The notes beneath the pieces were generated by a model, which saw only the letters and a program-made list of their open reading frames with translations, was not told the DNA's origin and did no database searches. A stretch of 64,000 nucleotides of DNA. Origin: Anaerolineaceae bacterium (GTDB lineage Bacteria > Chloroflexota > Anaerolineae > Aggregatilineales > Phototrophicaceae). This document shows, in pieces, positions 1-9,254 of this stretch (position 1 is its first letter; each line of letters starts with the position of its first letter). A program made the position numbers and the translations under genes. The stretch lies in NCBI GenBank assembly GCA_026708325.1, contig JAPOVC010000016.1, positions 1 to 64,000 on the forward strand, given 5' to 3'.

Positions 1-43
1 CGATCACGCCCCAGGAACAGGGCGCGTTGGCCACCCGATTCAT
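1..43 (-). CDS. Sugar phosphate isomerase/epimerase-like TIM-barrel protein, 5' end only
   Basis: Only the first 14 codons lie in the window; the gene runs off the left edge. The reverse strand reads M-N-R-V-A-N-A-P-C-S-W-G-V-I, which is the typical opening of IolE/xylose-isomerase-like TIM-barrel proteins (inosose dehydratase and relatives). A strong AGGAG ribosome site lies about seven bases upstream of the ATG. The call rests on this short N-terminus, so the exact substrate is unknown. Confidence 0.6.
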   Translation of the reverse strand, partial: MNRVANAPCSWGVI

Positions 44-77
44 GCTCTCACTCCTGCGTTGATGTCATGTGCGCATT

Positions 78-114
78 GTAGCGAGAGCGCAAGCTCGAAG
101 CATCCCGCCGGGGC
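78..114 (+). repeat. 37-bp dispersed repeat, copy 1
   Basis: This 37-base block recurs in inverted orientation at 25433-25469 with one mismatch (36/37). It contains a small hairpin with a GCAA loop (GAGC-GCAA-GCTC). It lies in the divergent intergenic region between the epimerase-like gene and the methylase gene. Such short palindromic intergenic repeats usually occur in many copies in a genome, but only two are visible here. Confidence 0.75.
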
Positions 115-176
115 AGCGCAAAGGGACGCCTATCCCGATGTATACTCATCATGCGCATCTGCATCAGGAAATCACC

Positions 177-3008
177 ATGCCCCACCGTCAGGAAGTTCTG
201 AACGTCGTGCTTGCGGACCTGCTAATTCGCCGCGAAGTGGTGGCCGGGCCGGAGAACATCGTCACCCGTGACGGCGTGCGGCAGATGCCCGATGTCATCG
301 TGCAATACCAGGGTCTGCGTCTGGCCATTGAGGGCGAAATCGAAGCCCCTGACGCGCGCGAAAAGGCACAGCGTTCCGCGACGCGACGCGTTGAGAGCGG
401 CATCGCCCACATGGGCATGGGCGTCATCTATCCGCAGGCCCTGCGTGACACAGACTTCTCGCTGTTACGAGAGGAAATGGCAAACTCGCGCCTGGACATT
501 CTGGTCGTCTCCGAAGCGGACGTCGGTGGCTACGAGAGCGGCAATATTGACTATCTTGAGAACCTCTTGCGCCGAGTCTTCGAGCGCTTGCTGAGGGAAG
601 ACGTCGTCGCTGAAGCCGTTGCCATGATCGATGTGGCCGTAGATGATTTTGCCAAAATGACCATGGCCTCTTCCGGCGTTTCCGGACGCATTTTGAAAGC
701 ACTTGAAAGGGCGAAAAATGACAGGGAACTGGCCAGGCTGACCAATGCGGAAAAGACCGCAGGTTGTCGAGTGGGCGGTCTTGTGTTGCTGAATGCGATG
801 ATTTTCGGCGAAGTGTTGTCCGTGCGACATGTTGAAGTCCCGCCCTTGGGTCAGGTTCTTTCCCGCAACGCTTGGCGTGAATTGACGGAGGGCTGGCAAT
901 ACGTCCTTGATGAGATCAACTTCCACTCGATTTTCTGGCTGGCGTCAGAAATTATGGACGGCCTATCCTTTGCCGCGCCGGATTCAGAACAAGTCCTCCA
1001 ACGCATGGCAAATGTGGCGCAGCAAATCTGTCTTAAACGCGCCGCGCTGAACCATGACCTTATGGGCCGCGTCTATCACCGCCTGCTGGCCGACGCCAAG
1101 TACTTGGGCACCTATTACACGAGCCTGGCCGCCGCTACGCTGTTGCTCAAGCTGGCGTTGCGCCCACAAGGCTGGCAAACCGACTGGGCCAGCCCAGATG
1201 AGGTCGGGAAAATGAACATCGCTGACCTTGCCTGCGGCACGGGCACCTTGCTGGTCGCTGCTGCCGACGCCGCTCTGGATAATCACGTGAGCGCTGCAGC
1301 AGCGGAACGCAAACCGGTACTACCCGGTGCCATGCACCAGTCCCTCATTGAGAAAGTCCTGCACGGCTACGATGTGCTCGAATCAGCCATCCACATTAGC
1401 GCCTCTAACCTGGCCCTGCGCAGCCCGGGCGTCACTTTTGACAAAATGAAGCTCTTCGTAATGGAATACGGCGGGCGGGGAAATCACCTCGGTACGCTGG
1501 ACTTTCTCGGCAACAAGACCGCGCAGGTGCGCCTGGACATGGGCGGCGCCATTGAGCAGGAAAAAGGCATCGTGCAGGTAACGGGCAAGGGCGGCAAAAG
1601 GCAGAGGACTGAACTGCCCATGCTTGACCTCTGCGTCATGAACCCACCTTTTGTGCGCAGCGTGGGCGGTAACTTGCTTTTCGGCTCCATGACTGCGACC
1701 CGCCGGGCGCGGATGCAGGAACGACTCAAGCAGCTGGTACCAAACACGAGCGCCAGCATCACAAGCGGCCTGGGTGCGGTCTTCGTGGCCCTCGCCAACC
1801 GTCATGTCCGCGACGGCGGGCGTCTGGCCCTCGTGCTGCCCAAAGCTCTATTGTCCGGCGTCTCCTGGAAGAAGGTACGCGACCTTGTCAACACCTTCTT
1901 CCGTATCGACTTTCTCATTGTCAGCCACGATGCCGAACGCTGGAACTTCAGCGAAAGCACCAGCCTCAGCGAAGTGCTGTTGGTCGCAACCCGCGAGCCG
2001 TGTTTGTCGGAAAACCACAAGACAACCATCGTCAACCTCTGGCACAATCCGGCCACAGCCATTGAGGCCCTGCCTCTCGCCAACCAGATTCAGCGCGGGA
2101 AGCCCCCCGATCTCAGCGCAAGTCAGGGCGTGGCAACTCTGACAATTGGAGGCGAGAAAGCCGCAGAAATGATTTCAGTCGATTGTGGCACTCTCAAGGC
2201 GGACTGGTTTCTGCCCTGCTCCTTTGCCCAGGCTGACCTGACACGTATAGTACTGCGTCTTCGGAAAGGCGAAGTTTGGCTGCCAACGCTCACCAAAAGC
2301 GCAGAAGTCAGTCTGTGTTCACTGGAAACCCTGGGAACATTGGGACCTGATGCACGTGACATTCATGATGGCTTTCTTGCAGTCGATTCTCCCACGACAT
2401 TTGCATCTTTTTGGGGACATAAAGCCAACGCAGTAAACAGGATGGCCCAAGAGCCTAACCGTTGGCTACAGCCGCTTGAAAAAGCAAAAAAGGGGCGCAA
2501 ACTTCGCTTGGCTAGTGACCTGTGGCAACATTCGGGAAATTTGCTGATTGCCGAAAGATTGCGCCTGAATACATGCAGACTTTCAGCAGTTTGTTTGGGA
2601 CGCGATGTGCTGTCCAATGTCTGGTGGCCAACCGCACTGTATGACGACTTTAGTCAAACAGGGGCAAACAAGATTCTTGCACTTTGGCTCAATTCATCAC
2701 TTGGACTAATTTCTCTTCTGTCTGTTCGCACTGAGACAGAAGGGGCTTGGGTGAAATTCAAAAAACCACTCTTGAAGGCCATGCCCGTCCTCGACATCCG
2801 CAAACTGGACGACGCGCAACTGGCGCAACTGGCCGCCGCCTACGACGATCTTTGCGAACAGGAATTGCAGCCTCTACCGCGCATGGCCGAAGACGAAACA
2901 CGCGCCGCCATCGACAACGCTCTGTCAGAAGTCCTTGGCCTGCCGGACCTAGCCCCGCTGCGCGAAATGCTCGCTCGCGAACCGGTCGTCAGTATGCAGC
3001 GCCTGTAG
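177..3008 (+). CDS. Single-chain restriction-modification-like N6-adenine DNA methylase with N-terminal nuclease-like region
   Basis: Protein of 943 residues. The methylase core shows the SAM-binding motif DLACGTG near residue 350 and the catalytic NPPF motif near residue 489, as in gamma-type N6-adenine methylases of type I and type IIG systems. The first 65 residues contain P-D39, an E-G-E pair (52-54) and K63, spaced like a PD-(D/E)xK nuclease; this is inference. The region after 700 may be the target-recognition part. I chose the ATG at 177 because AGGAA precedes it by six bases; an in-frame ATG at 69 would add an unlike extension that reads through the 37-bp repeat. No separate HsdR or HsdS is nearby, which favours a type IIG-like enzyme. 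A DUF4145 protein follows after 68 bases. A BREX/DISARM-type methylase is less likely without partner genes. Confidence 0.75.
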   Translation: MPHRQEVLNVVLADLLIRREVVAGPENIVTRDGVRQMPDVIVQYQGLRLAIEGEIEAPDAREKAQRSATRRVESGIAHMGMGVIYPQALRDTDFSLLREEMANSRLDILVVSEADVGGYESGNIDYLENLLRRVFERLLREDVVAEAVAMIDVAVDDFAKMTMASSGVSGRILKALERAKNDRELARLTNAEKTAGCRVGGLVLLNAMIFGEVLSVRHVEVPPLGQVLSRNAWRELTEGWQYVLDEINFHSIFWLASEIMDGLSFAAPDSEQVLQRMANVAQQICLKRAALNHDLMGRVYHRLLADAKYLGTYYTSLAAATLLLKLALRPQGWQTDWASPDEVGKMNIADLACGTGTLLVAAADAALDNHVSAAAAERKPVLPGAMHQSLIEKVLHGYDVLESAIHISASNLALRSPGVTFDKMKLFVMEYGGRGNHLGTLDFLGNKTAQVRLDMGGAIEQEKGIVQVTGKGGKRQRTELPMLDLCVMNPPFVRSVGGNLLFGSMTATRRARMQERLKQLVPNTSASITSGLGAVFVALANRHVRDGGRLALVLPKALLSGVSWKKVRDLVNTFFRIDFLIVSHDAERWNFSESTSLSEVLLVATREPCLSENHKTTIVNLWHNPATAIEALPLANQIQRGKPPDLSASQGVATLTIGGEKAAEMISVDCGTLKADWFLPCSFAQADLTRIVLRLRKGEVWLPTLTKSAEVSLCSLETLGTLGPDARDIHDGFLAVDSPTTFASFWGHKANAVNRMAQEPNRWLQPLEKAKKGRKLRLASDLWQHSGNLLIAERLRLNTCRLSAVCLGRDVLSNVWWPTALYDDFSQTGANKILALWLNSSLGLISLLSVRTETEGAWVKFKKPLLKAMPVLDIRKLDDAQLAQLAAAYDDLCEQELQPLPRMAEDETRAAIDNALSEVLGLPDLAPLREMLAREPVVSMQRL

Positions 3009-3076
3009 CGGCGCCATTGAAGCGTGAACGGAATTGGATTATTCTGATTCGGGGCGTCTAGTCAGGCGGAACGACC

Positions 3077-3775
3077 ATGGCAAACAAGTACATTCCACCT
3101 GAGCACGGTCAAGAAGCGTTCTCTTGTCCTCATTGTGACGCATACTCCGCGCAAGAATGGAGGGTTTCACTAAGAACTGAAAATGGCGGCGGTGTCCAAA
3201 TAAGCATCTGTCAGCTATGTCGCACTTTCGCTGTTTGGGTAGGTTTAGTAGCGGAAAGGAAGTTCAGCGAGAATCCGGCACACACATATAAGGCTGTTGA
3301 CTGGCGATTGCTTTACCCAAGCGCATCCTTGGCTCCTTTACCCAGTGAAGACATGCCGAAGGAAATTGTAGAAGACTACCTTGAGGCACGAGCAATTGTG
3401 AGAGTATCGCCTAGAGGTGCTGCCGCACTGTTGCGGTTGTGCATTCAGAAACTTATGCCTCACCTTGGCAAGAAGGGAAAGTATCTGAATGACGACATAG
3501 GGGAATTGGTTCAAGAAAAAGTCTTGTCTCCAAAAATCGCGAAGGCCTTGGATAGCGTACGAGTAATTGGTAACGAATCTGTTCACGCAGGAATATTAGA
3601 TTTGCGTGATGAACCCGAGATAGCAAATCTCTTGTTTGACTTGGTCAACATCATTGTTGACCTCACACTGACTTCCGAAAAGAAGATAGATCTGGTTCAC
3701 AGCAAATTGCCCGAAAACAAGCTGGACGCCATAACGAAACGGGACGACAAACTGGCCGCAAAAAACTCCAACTAA
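3077..3775 (+). CDS. DUF4145 domain protein
   Basis: Protein of 232 residues. The N-terminus carries two CxxC pairs (C17/C20 and C45/C48) that probably form a zinc ribbon. The middle and C-terminal part, with a proline-rich start, an EAR-A helix and the later H-A-G motif in a helical region, matches the DUF4145 pattern often found beside restriction or other defence genes. It lies 68 bases after the methylase on the same strand, so the two may be one unit. Its DNA is visibly more AT-rich than the neighbouring P-type ATPase gene, which suggests acquisition with the methylase. The molecular function of DUF4145 is not known to me. Confidence 0.65.
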   Translation: MANKYIPPEHGQEAFSCPHCDAYSAQEWRVSLRTENGGGVQISICQLCRTFAVWVGLVAERKFSENPAHTYKAVDWRLLYPSASLAPLPSEDMPKEIVEDYLEARAIVRVSPRGAAALLRLCIQKLMPHLGKKGKYLNDDIGELVQEKVLSPKIAKALDSVRVIGNESVHAGILDLRDEPEIANLLFDLVNIIVDLTLTSEKKIDLVHSKLPENKLDAITKRDDKLAAKNSN

Positions 3776-3778
3776 TCC

Positions 3779-6151
3779 TCACCGCTCAAACAGCAGCCAG
3801 AGACGGTGCAGCAGGCCCCGCTGACGCATCGCCAGACTCAGCAGCGCGATTGTCAGCAGCAGTATCGAGGTGATCAGTGCGATGATGCCCGCGTCCGGCC
3901 GCACGAACTCGAAGAGCTCCGGCTGCGCATAGAAGCCCAGAATCACCAGCAGCGTGAAGGCCAGGCCGATGGCGGTCGCCGTTCGCTGCTGCCATAGTGT
4001 GCGCGGCCGCGCGAAGTCGATGCCGAAGGTGTTCCAGTAGATGAGGATGCCGAAGAAGGTGGCGAAGATCGCCAGCGCGCTGCGCGCCGCCGCCGCGTCG
4101 CGGCCCGTGGCGAAGTAGGTCGCCGTGTAGAGCAGGGCCATCATCACCGAGCCGATGAAGGCGCCGCTGACCACGTAGTCGAAGACGTCGTCGCGGAAGT
4201 TGGCCATGAAGGCCGGCCGCAACCACTTGATCGCCACCAGGGTCGCGATGACGTTGACCGTGCCGAAGGTCACCCAGTTGATCTGCACCGGCGTGATGGC
4301 GAAGGGCAGCGCCATGAAGCCCACGAAGACGAAGAGCAGCACGTTGTAGAAGGTCTTGGTCAGGAACATGCGCACCGTGCCGTAGATCGTCTGGGTGATC
4401 TCGCGTCCCTCGGCGAAGGCCCGCGGCAGGGTCGACATGGCGTTGTTGAGCAGCAGAATGTCGCCGATCTCGCGCGCGATGCGGGCGCCGTCGTTCATCA
4501 CGATGGCCAGGTCGGCCTGCTTCAGCGCCGGCACGTCATTGACGCCGTCGCCCACCATGGCGACGTGGGCGCCGCCCGCCTGCAGGGCCTCCACAAGGCG
4601 TCGCTTGGTCTCCGGCGCGACGCGCGCGAAGAGGCTGCCCCCCTGCGCCGCCCCCGCGAATTCCGCGTCGCCCATGTTCTCCAGCTGCGGCCCCGTCCAG
4701 GCGGGCTCGGTCGCCATGCCCGCCGCGCCGGCGATGGCGCGCACGGTCTCCATGTGGTCTCCGGAGATGACCTTCAGCGCCACGCTCTGCTCGCGGAAGT
4801 TCTGCAGGGTGTCGGCGGCGTCCGGCCGCAGGCTGTCGCTGAGTGTGACCAGCGCCAGCGGCTCGGCGTCCTCGGGCAGCCGGCCGTCCTGCGGCGGGGT
4901 GGCGCTGCGCGCGAAGGTCAGCACCCGCAGGCCCCGCGCCGAAAGCCCCTGCGCCTCTTCGCGCAGCCCGGCTGCATCTTTCTCAAGCAGACGCTCGGGC
5001 GCGCCGAGGATCAGCGTCTCCTGCGGCAACACCACGGCGCCCCACTGCCGCGCGGAACTGAAAGGAATCTCGCGCAGCTTCTCCACGGCGGGCGGCGGCA
5101 GGGCCGCCAGAACGTGCCCGGCGACGGCCGCGGCGGTGCCGTTGTGGTGCGCCAGATTGGCCGTGTAGCGCCGCAGCTGGCGCTGCACCTCCTCCGGCGC
5201 TGCGCCGTTTAGCGGCAGGATGTCGGCCACGACCAGCCGGTTTTCGGTGAGCGTGCCGGTCTTGTCGAAGCAGAGCACCGTGGCGTTGGCCAGGGACTCG
5301 ACGGCGTTGACGCGACGCACCAGAGTCTGGTGGCGGGCGATGCTCAGGGCGCCGATGGTGAGCGAGATCATGATCACCAGCAGCAGGCCGTAGGGCACCA
5401 GGCTGGTGATGAAGACCACGCTCTCCTTGACGCGCTCCAGCAGGTCCAGCCCGGCCAGGGTGCCGGCCAGCCAGAGCATGGGGGCCAGCACCAGCATCAG
5501 CAGGATGGCGACGTCGACGATGACCATCACCTTGCGCTGTGTGGGCGTCAGGGGGTGTTTCCAGGCCCGTGCCGACTGCGCGATGCGGTTGATCATGCTG
5601 TCCGCGCCGACGGCCGTGGCCACCATCAGCCCCGTCCCGGCAACGCACCAGGAGCCGGAGTAGACGGCATCGTCGACCTCCTTGAGAACGGAATCGGATT
5701 CGCCGCTCAGTTGCGATTCGTCGAGCTCCAGCGCGTCACTGGCCAGCACGCGCCCGTCCACCACCAGGCGCTCGCCCGGCTGCAGCGGCAGGACATCGTC
5801 GATCACCAGCTCGCGGATGCCGACTTCCGTCAGCGCCCCGTCGCGCCAGACGCGTACCTTGTGTTCCGACAGCGCCACCAGGCGGTCAAGGCGGCGTTTG
5901 GCGATCATCTCCTGGGCCGTGCCCAGCAGGGCGTTGCTGACCACGCTGAAGCCCGCGAAGAGGGCCACCATGTACTCGCGGAAGTGGACGATGACGCCCA
6001 GCAGCGGGAAGAGCACCAGATTGAAGATGTTGAAAAGGTTGTCGCGCAGGATGTCGAGGTAACTGCGGCCCACGCGCGGCTGCCAGGCGTTGTCCTCGCC
6101 GCGCGCTACCCGTGCGGCGACTTCTGTGCTGGACAGGCCCCTGGTTGACAC
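3779..6151 (-). CDS. Cation-transporting P-type ATPase
   Basis: A 790-residue membrane ATPase. It shows the actuator motif SGES (about 149-152), the phosphorylation motif D296-K-T-G-T-L-T, and the hinge motif GDGVND in the P domain. Membrane segments lie near 40-75, 205-235 and 245-270, with a C-terminal cluster of helices after about 600. The TM4 region reads LVPYGLLL, which lacks the CPC motif of heavy-metal pumps, so Ca2+, Mg2+ or a monovalent ion is more likely; overall it looks closest to the CtpE-type group. Translation begins with GTG, with GGGAG about ten bases upstream. It converges with the DUF4145 gene, with only three bases between the stop codons. Confidence 0.88.
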   Translation of the reverse strand: MSTRGLSSTEVAARVARGEDNAWQPRVGRSYLDILRDNLFNIFNLVLFPLLGVIVHFREYMVALFAGFSVVSNALLGTAQEMIAKRRLDRLVALSEHKVRVWRDGALTEVGIRELVIDDVLPLQPGERLVVDGRVLASDALELDESQLSGESDSVLKEVDDAVYSGSWCVAGTGLMVATAVGADSMINRIAQSARAWKHPLTPTQRKVMVIVDVAILLMLVLAPMLWLAGTLAGLDLLERVKESVVFITSLVPYGLLLVIMISLTIGALSIARHQTLVRRVNAVESLANATVLCFDKTGTLTENRLVVADILPLNGAAPEEVQRQLRRYTANLAHHNGTAAAVAGHVLAALPPPAVEKLREIPFSSARQWGAVVLPQETLILGAPERLLEKDAAGLREEAQGLSARGLRVLTFARSATPPQDGRLPEDAEPLALVTLSDSLRPDAADTLQNFREQSVALKVISGDHMETVRAIAGAAGMATEPAWTGPQLENMGDAEFAGAAQGGSLFARVAPETKRRLVEALQAGGAHVAMVGDGVNDVPALKQADLAIVMNDGARIAREIGDILLLNNAMSTLPRAFAEGREITQTIYGTVRMFLTKTFYNVLLFVFVGFMALPFAITPVQINWVTFGTVNVIATLVAIKWLRPAFMANFRDDVFDYVVSGAFIGSVMMALLYTATYFATGRDAAAARSALAIFATFFGILIYWNTFGIDFARPRTLWQQRTATAIGLAFTLLVILGFYAQPELFEFVRPDAGIIALITSILLLTIALLSLAMRQRGLLHRLWLLFER

Positions 6152-6201
6152 GGCCGCAGGCTCCCGCGCTCTGGCGTGAATTCGAGTTTACCACAGGCGA
6201 C

Positions 6202-7344
6202 TCAGCGTCGATCCGGTGCCGCCAGCCTTTCGTAGTGCGCGATGACCTCGTCCATGGCGGCAGACCAGTCGCGCGCTTCGGCGTCCGCGCGCGCCTGGCG
6301 GCCCAGCGCCCGACGATGCTCCGTGTCCGCGGCGAGGCGGCGCAGGCCATGCACCAGTCCGGCCTCGTCGCCCGGCGCGAAGCTGTAGCCGTTGCGACCC
6401 TCGCGCAGCAGTTCCGGAACGCCGCCACTGCGCGCCGCCACCAGCGGCAGCCCCGAGGCCATGGCCTCCAGCACGACCAGACCGAAGGACTCGGTCAGGG
6501 ACGGGAACACAAAGATATCCGCGCTGGCGTAGGCCTGCGCCAGCTGCCGGCCCTGCAAGGCGCCGGTAAAGCGCACCGGCAGCCCGGCAAACTGCGCTTC
6601 CAGCGGGCGCCGCGCCGGCCCGTCCCCGACCAGCGCCAGTTGCGCCTGCGGGGTGGCCTGCAGAACGGCGCGCAGGGAGCCCAGCCCCTTTTCCATGGAC
6701 AGGCGGCCGACGTACAGCAGTTGCAGGTGCTGCGGATCGACGGCGGCCAGACGCTGGCGCATGGCCGCGTCCGCGTGGCGCGGGTGAAAGCGCTCGCTGT
6801 CCACGCCGCGCCGCCACAGGTGGACCGGCGCCGTCACGCCAATGTCGCGCAGGCGTTGTTGGGCGCTGCGCGAGGGCGCCAGGGCGCAATCGGCGCGCCC
6901 GAGCACCTGGCGCGTCAGCAGGTTGATGCCCGGCTCGATGGCGCCGGCGTGCAGGGGCCCCAGGCGCCAGTGTCGGGCGATGCGCCCGTAATCCAGATGC
7001 CAGGAGACCAGCGTGGGCAGGCCCTGGCGGCGCGCCCCCCACCAGGCCGCCAGGCCGAAGATGGAAGGATGCAGGAAATGCGTTACCTGGGGCGCGAAAT
7101 CGCGCAGGCGGCGCCACTGCCGCGGCGTGGGCAGGGCCATACGCAGGTCCGCGTAGGGCGGAAAGGGCAGGCCTGGCGCGCTGCAGACCCACGTGGCGGC
7201 GTAGCGCTCAACCGGCCCGAGATGCGGCGTGAACAGCATCGACTCGATGCCGCGGGCGGCCAGTTGATCAAGCAGTCGACAGAGGACGGTGACGATTCCG
7301 TCAGAGCGCGGGAGAAAAGTCTCGCTGAAAAGCGCTACGCGCAC
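6202..7344 (-). CDS. Glycosyltransferase family 4 (GT-B fold)
   Basis: Protein of 380 residues. It opens M-R-V-A-L-F-S-E-T-F-L-P-R, the typical N-terminus of GDP-mannose or UDP-sugar dependent GT4 enzymes, and has the late E-S-F-G-L-V-V-L-E-A-M-A-S-G motif that binds the donor nucleotide. It probably adds a hexose to a lipid carrier or diacylglycerol at the inner membrane face. I chose the GTG at 7344 because upstream TTG codons fall inside the T-tract of the cold-shock gene terminator (7355-7384), and because the family usually starts exactly here. It may be transcribed partly by read-through of that terminator. Confidence 0.85.
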   Translation of the reverse strand: MRVALFSETFLPRSDGIVTVLCRLLDQLAARGIESMLFTPHLGPVERYAATWVCSAPGLPFPPYADLRMALPTPRQWRRLRDFAPQVTHFLHPSIFGLAAWWGARRQGLPTLVSWHLDYGRIARHWRLGPLHAGAIEPGINLLTRQVLGRADCALAPSRSAQQRLRDIGVTAPVHLWRRGVDSERFHPRHADAAMRQRLAAVDPQHLQLLYVGRLSMEKGLGSLRAVLQATPQAQLALVGDGPARRPLEAQFAGLPVRFTGALQGRQLAQAYASADIFVFPSLTESFGLVVLEAMASGLPLVAARSGGVPELLREGRNGYSFAPGDEAGLVHGLRRLAADTEHRRALGRQARADAEARDWSAAMDEVIAHYERLAAPDRR

Positions 7345-7354
7345 ATGACTTGCC

Positions 7355-7384
7355 AAATACAAAAAGAGCGGGGCAGATCCCGCT
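7355..7384 (-). terminator. Intrinsic terminator of the cold-shock gene
   Basis: On the minus strand a six-base-pair stem AGCGGG/CCCGCT with a six-base loop is followed by CTTTTTGTATTT. It lies 30 bases after the cold-shock stop codon and just before the glycosyltransferase start. Confidence 0.85.
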
Positions 7385-7413
7385 GAAGTCTGGCTGTCGT
7401 GGGATTGTTCCGT

Positions 7414-7623
7414 CTAGACGCGCGAGACGTTGCTGGCCTGCTTGCCCTTCTGGCCCTCAACGATCTCAAACTCAACCGTTTCGCCTTCATCAAGGCTGCG
7501 GAATCCGCCGCCCAGAATCGCCGTGTAATGCACAAAGACGTCCGGCCCACCCTCCTGGGTGATGAAACCGTAACCCTTGTCGGCGTTGAACCACTTGACA
7601 ACGCCCTTAATGCGGTCTGCCAT
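7414..7623 (-). CDS. Cold-shock domain protein (CspA family)
   Basis: A 69-residue single cold-shock domain, the usual length. RNP1 reads K-G-Y-G-F-I (16-21) and RNP2 reads V-F-V-H-Y (29-33), the aromatic residues that stack on single-stranded RNA or DNA. It begins [13 protein letters not shown] chose the ATG at 7623 because GGGAG lies about ten bases upstream; a nine-residue extension upstream is not expected in this family. It has its own AT-rich leader and a strong terminator, so it is probably monocistronic. It likely acts as an RNA chaperone. Confidence 0.93.
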   Translation of the reverse strand: MADRIKGVVKWFNADKGYGFITQEGGPDVFVHYTAILGGGFRSLDEGETVEFEIVEGQKGKQASNVSRV

Positions 7624-7785
7624 CTTGCTACTCCCTGCCTTGCAATTCAAACGAGATTGGCCTTGTACCCACAGCCTGTCCCGTTTCAGGGAGTCTGTGA
7701 CACGCAGCTGCTCCGGGGCCTGGGCCCCCCTTGGGCCATTAACTTACATCAGGACATTAACAATTACAAAAAATGGCCTTATCTT
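7624..7785 (-). promoter_or_regulatory. Leader and promoter region of the cold-shock gene
   Basis: This 162-base gap is unusually AT-rich around 7740-7785 compared with its surroundings. The heptamer CATTAAC (plus-strand reading) occurs at 7737 and 7755, and a third copy overlaps the end of the MFS gene at 7791. A transcript starting here would have a long untranslated leader, as cold-shock mRNAs often do. No specific -10/-35 pair is convincing. Confidence 0.4.
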
Positions 7786-9090
7786 TCAGACATTAACTTC
7801 ACTGTGACTGCTGCGCGCCGGCAGGACCTCCTCCGTCGTCGGCCCGGCGGGGCGCGACTGGGCGGGGAGCAACATCGTCAGCACACTGGCCAGCACGATC
7901 GCGGCAGCCACCAGCTGGAAGGAAGGCCCCAGGCCAATGATGCCGGCCAGCCAGCCGATAAAGGCGCTGCCCACGGCGCCGGTGCCAAATACCAGACCCA
8001 GCGCCGCGCCGGAAGCCATCGCCCTGCTGGCCGGCAGGAAACCCTGGGCCAGCACGACGACCAGACCGTGAGAGGCGCCGCTCAACGTTCCGGAGAGGAC
8101 CGCCAGCGTGAAAGCCGGCACGCCATCCACCAGGGGCAGCAGGAAGAAGGTCGGCGCCGACAGCAGCATGCTGACCGCAATCACCAGGCGTTGGTCATAT
8201 CGGTCCGCCAGGCCGCCGAAAAATACCCCCGCTAGACCGGAACCGACCCAGAACAAACTCGCAATCAGGCCGTATTCCGCCGGTGTCCAGCCCTTCTGCT
8301 GGAAGAGGAAGGGGATGAAGGAGACCACCCCCGGTGAGCCCAGACTGCGCAGGCTGATCATGGCGACAAAGAGCAGGAGGACGGCCAGCGACAGACGACC
8401 GCGAACGCCGTTGCCCCTGCCCGTCGCTGCGCTGGCCGCCACCGCGGCGCGATGCGCGCGACGCCCCGGCAAATGTATCAGAATCAGGAAAAAACCGGGC
8501 AGGGACAACAGGGCCACCCACACGGCCGGCAAGGCCGATCCCCGCCCCTGCAACAGGCCCGACAGGCCCGGCCCCAGCGCCGCGCCGAAGGCGTTGCTGA
8601 GCGGTACGGCGTTTTCCAGCAGCAGCCCGACCAGGGCCGGCCCGAAGGCCAGGCCCATCTGACCGGCGAGGAAGAACCAGGCCATGTTGCTGGCCTCGCG
8701 CGGCGGGTGACTCTCCGCCGCATACTTCATCCCGACCGGGTGAAAGGCGCCGCTGCCCAGGGCGGTGATGATGAAGATGACGGCCATCAACAGCATCAGG
8801 CCGCTCTCCGCCGCCAGCAGGCCAAACAAAAGCAGGCTGGCTGTCCAGCAGACGCCAATGGACCCCGTCCAGCGCCCGCCGATACGGTCTGTCAGCCAGC
8901 CAAACATCGGCTGCGTGACGGCGCCCGTCAGTTGCATCAGGCCGACGATCAGGCCGAACTGCACGGCGCTCATGGGCAACACGTAGAGACTGATGAAGGT
9001 CAGCAGCACGGGGACCGAACTCATGACGACGTCGAGCGCAAAGTGTGAAATGGCGACGGCCCAGAATTGCCGGGTGCGCGGAACGTACAT
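7786..9090 (-). CDS. MFS transporter, Fsr-like
   Basis: Protein of 434 residues with about twelve hydrophobic membrane segments in two halves. The loop after TM2 reads G-W-L-T-D-R-I-G-G-R, the MFS signature, and a related G-L-A-D-R-Y occurs in the second half. The overall pattern (F-A-L-D-V start, H-P-V-G-M in TM4-5) resembles fosmidomycin-resistance-type permeases, so drug or metabolite efflux is plausible; the substrate is not known. I chose the ATG at 9090 because AGG lies just upstream and the extra 41 residues of a longer reading are arginine-rich and unlike a membrane protein. It is divergent from the DUF3179 gene. Confidence 0.85.
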   Translation of the reverse strand: MYVPRTRQFWAVAISHFALDVVMSSVPVLLTFISLYVLPMSAVQFGLIVGLMQLTGAVTQPMFGWLTDRIGGRWTGSIGVCWTASLLLFGLLAAESGLMLLMAVIFIITALGSGAFHPVGMKYAAESHPPREASNMAWFFLAGQMGLAFGPALVGLLLENAVPLSNAFGAALGPGLSGLLQGRGSALPAVWVALLSLPGFFLILIHLPGRRAHRAAVAASAATGRGNGVRGRLSLAVLLLFVAMISLRSLGSPGVVSFIPFLFQQKGWTPAEYGLIASLFWVGSGLAGVFFGGLADRYDQRLVIAVSMLLSAPTFFLLPLVDGVPAFTLAVLSGTLSGASHGLVVVLAQGFLPASRAMASGAALGLVFGTGAVGSAFIGWLAGIIGLGPSFQLVAAAIVLASVLTMLLPAQSRPAGPTTEEVLPARSSHSEVNV

Positions 9091-9254
9091 CAACCTGGTC
9101 TCGTAGCGGTCAGGGCGGCCTTGCGGCGGGCGCCCATCATGCCGCGGCTGCGGCGGCCCTGTCAACCGCATTGGACTGCGTTGGGCGATGCAGGTAAGGT
9201 TTGCAGACCTCAACGCATCCGGAAAACGGATAAATGACAGGGAAAGGCCTGACC

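Noticed and set aside
69..176. 36-residue N-terminal extension of the methylase
   Set aside because: It is encoded by the 37-bp intergenic repeat, and a good ribosome site precedes the ATG at 177.
7700..7740. GC-rich imperfect palindrome in the cold-shock leader
   Set aside because: Pairing is ambiguous and no T-tract follows; not called as a terminator.
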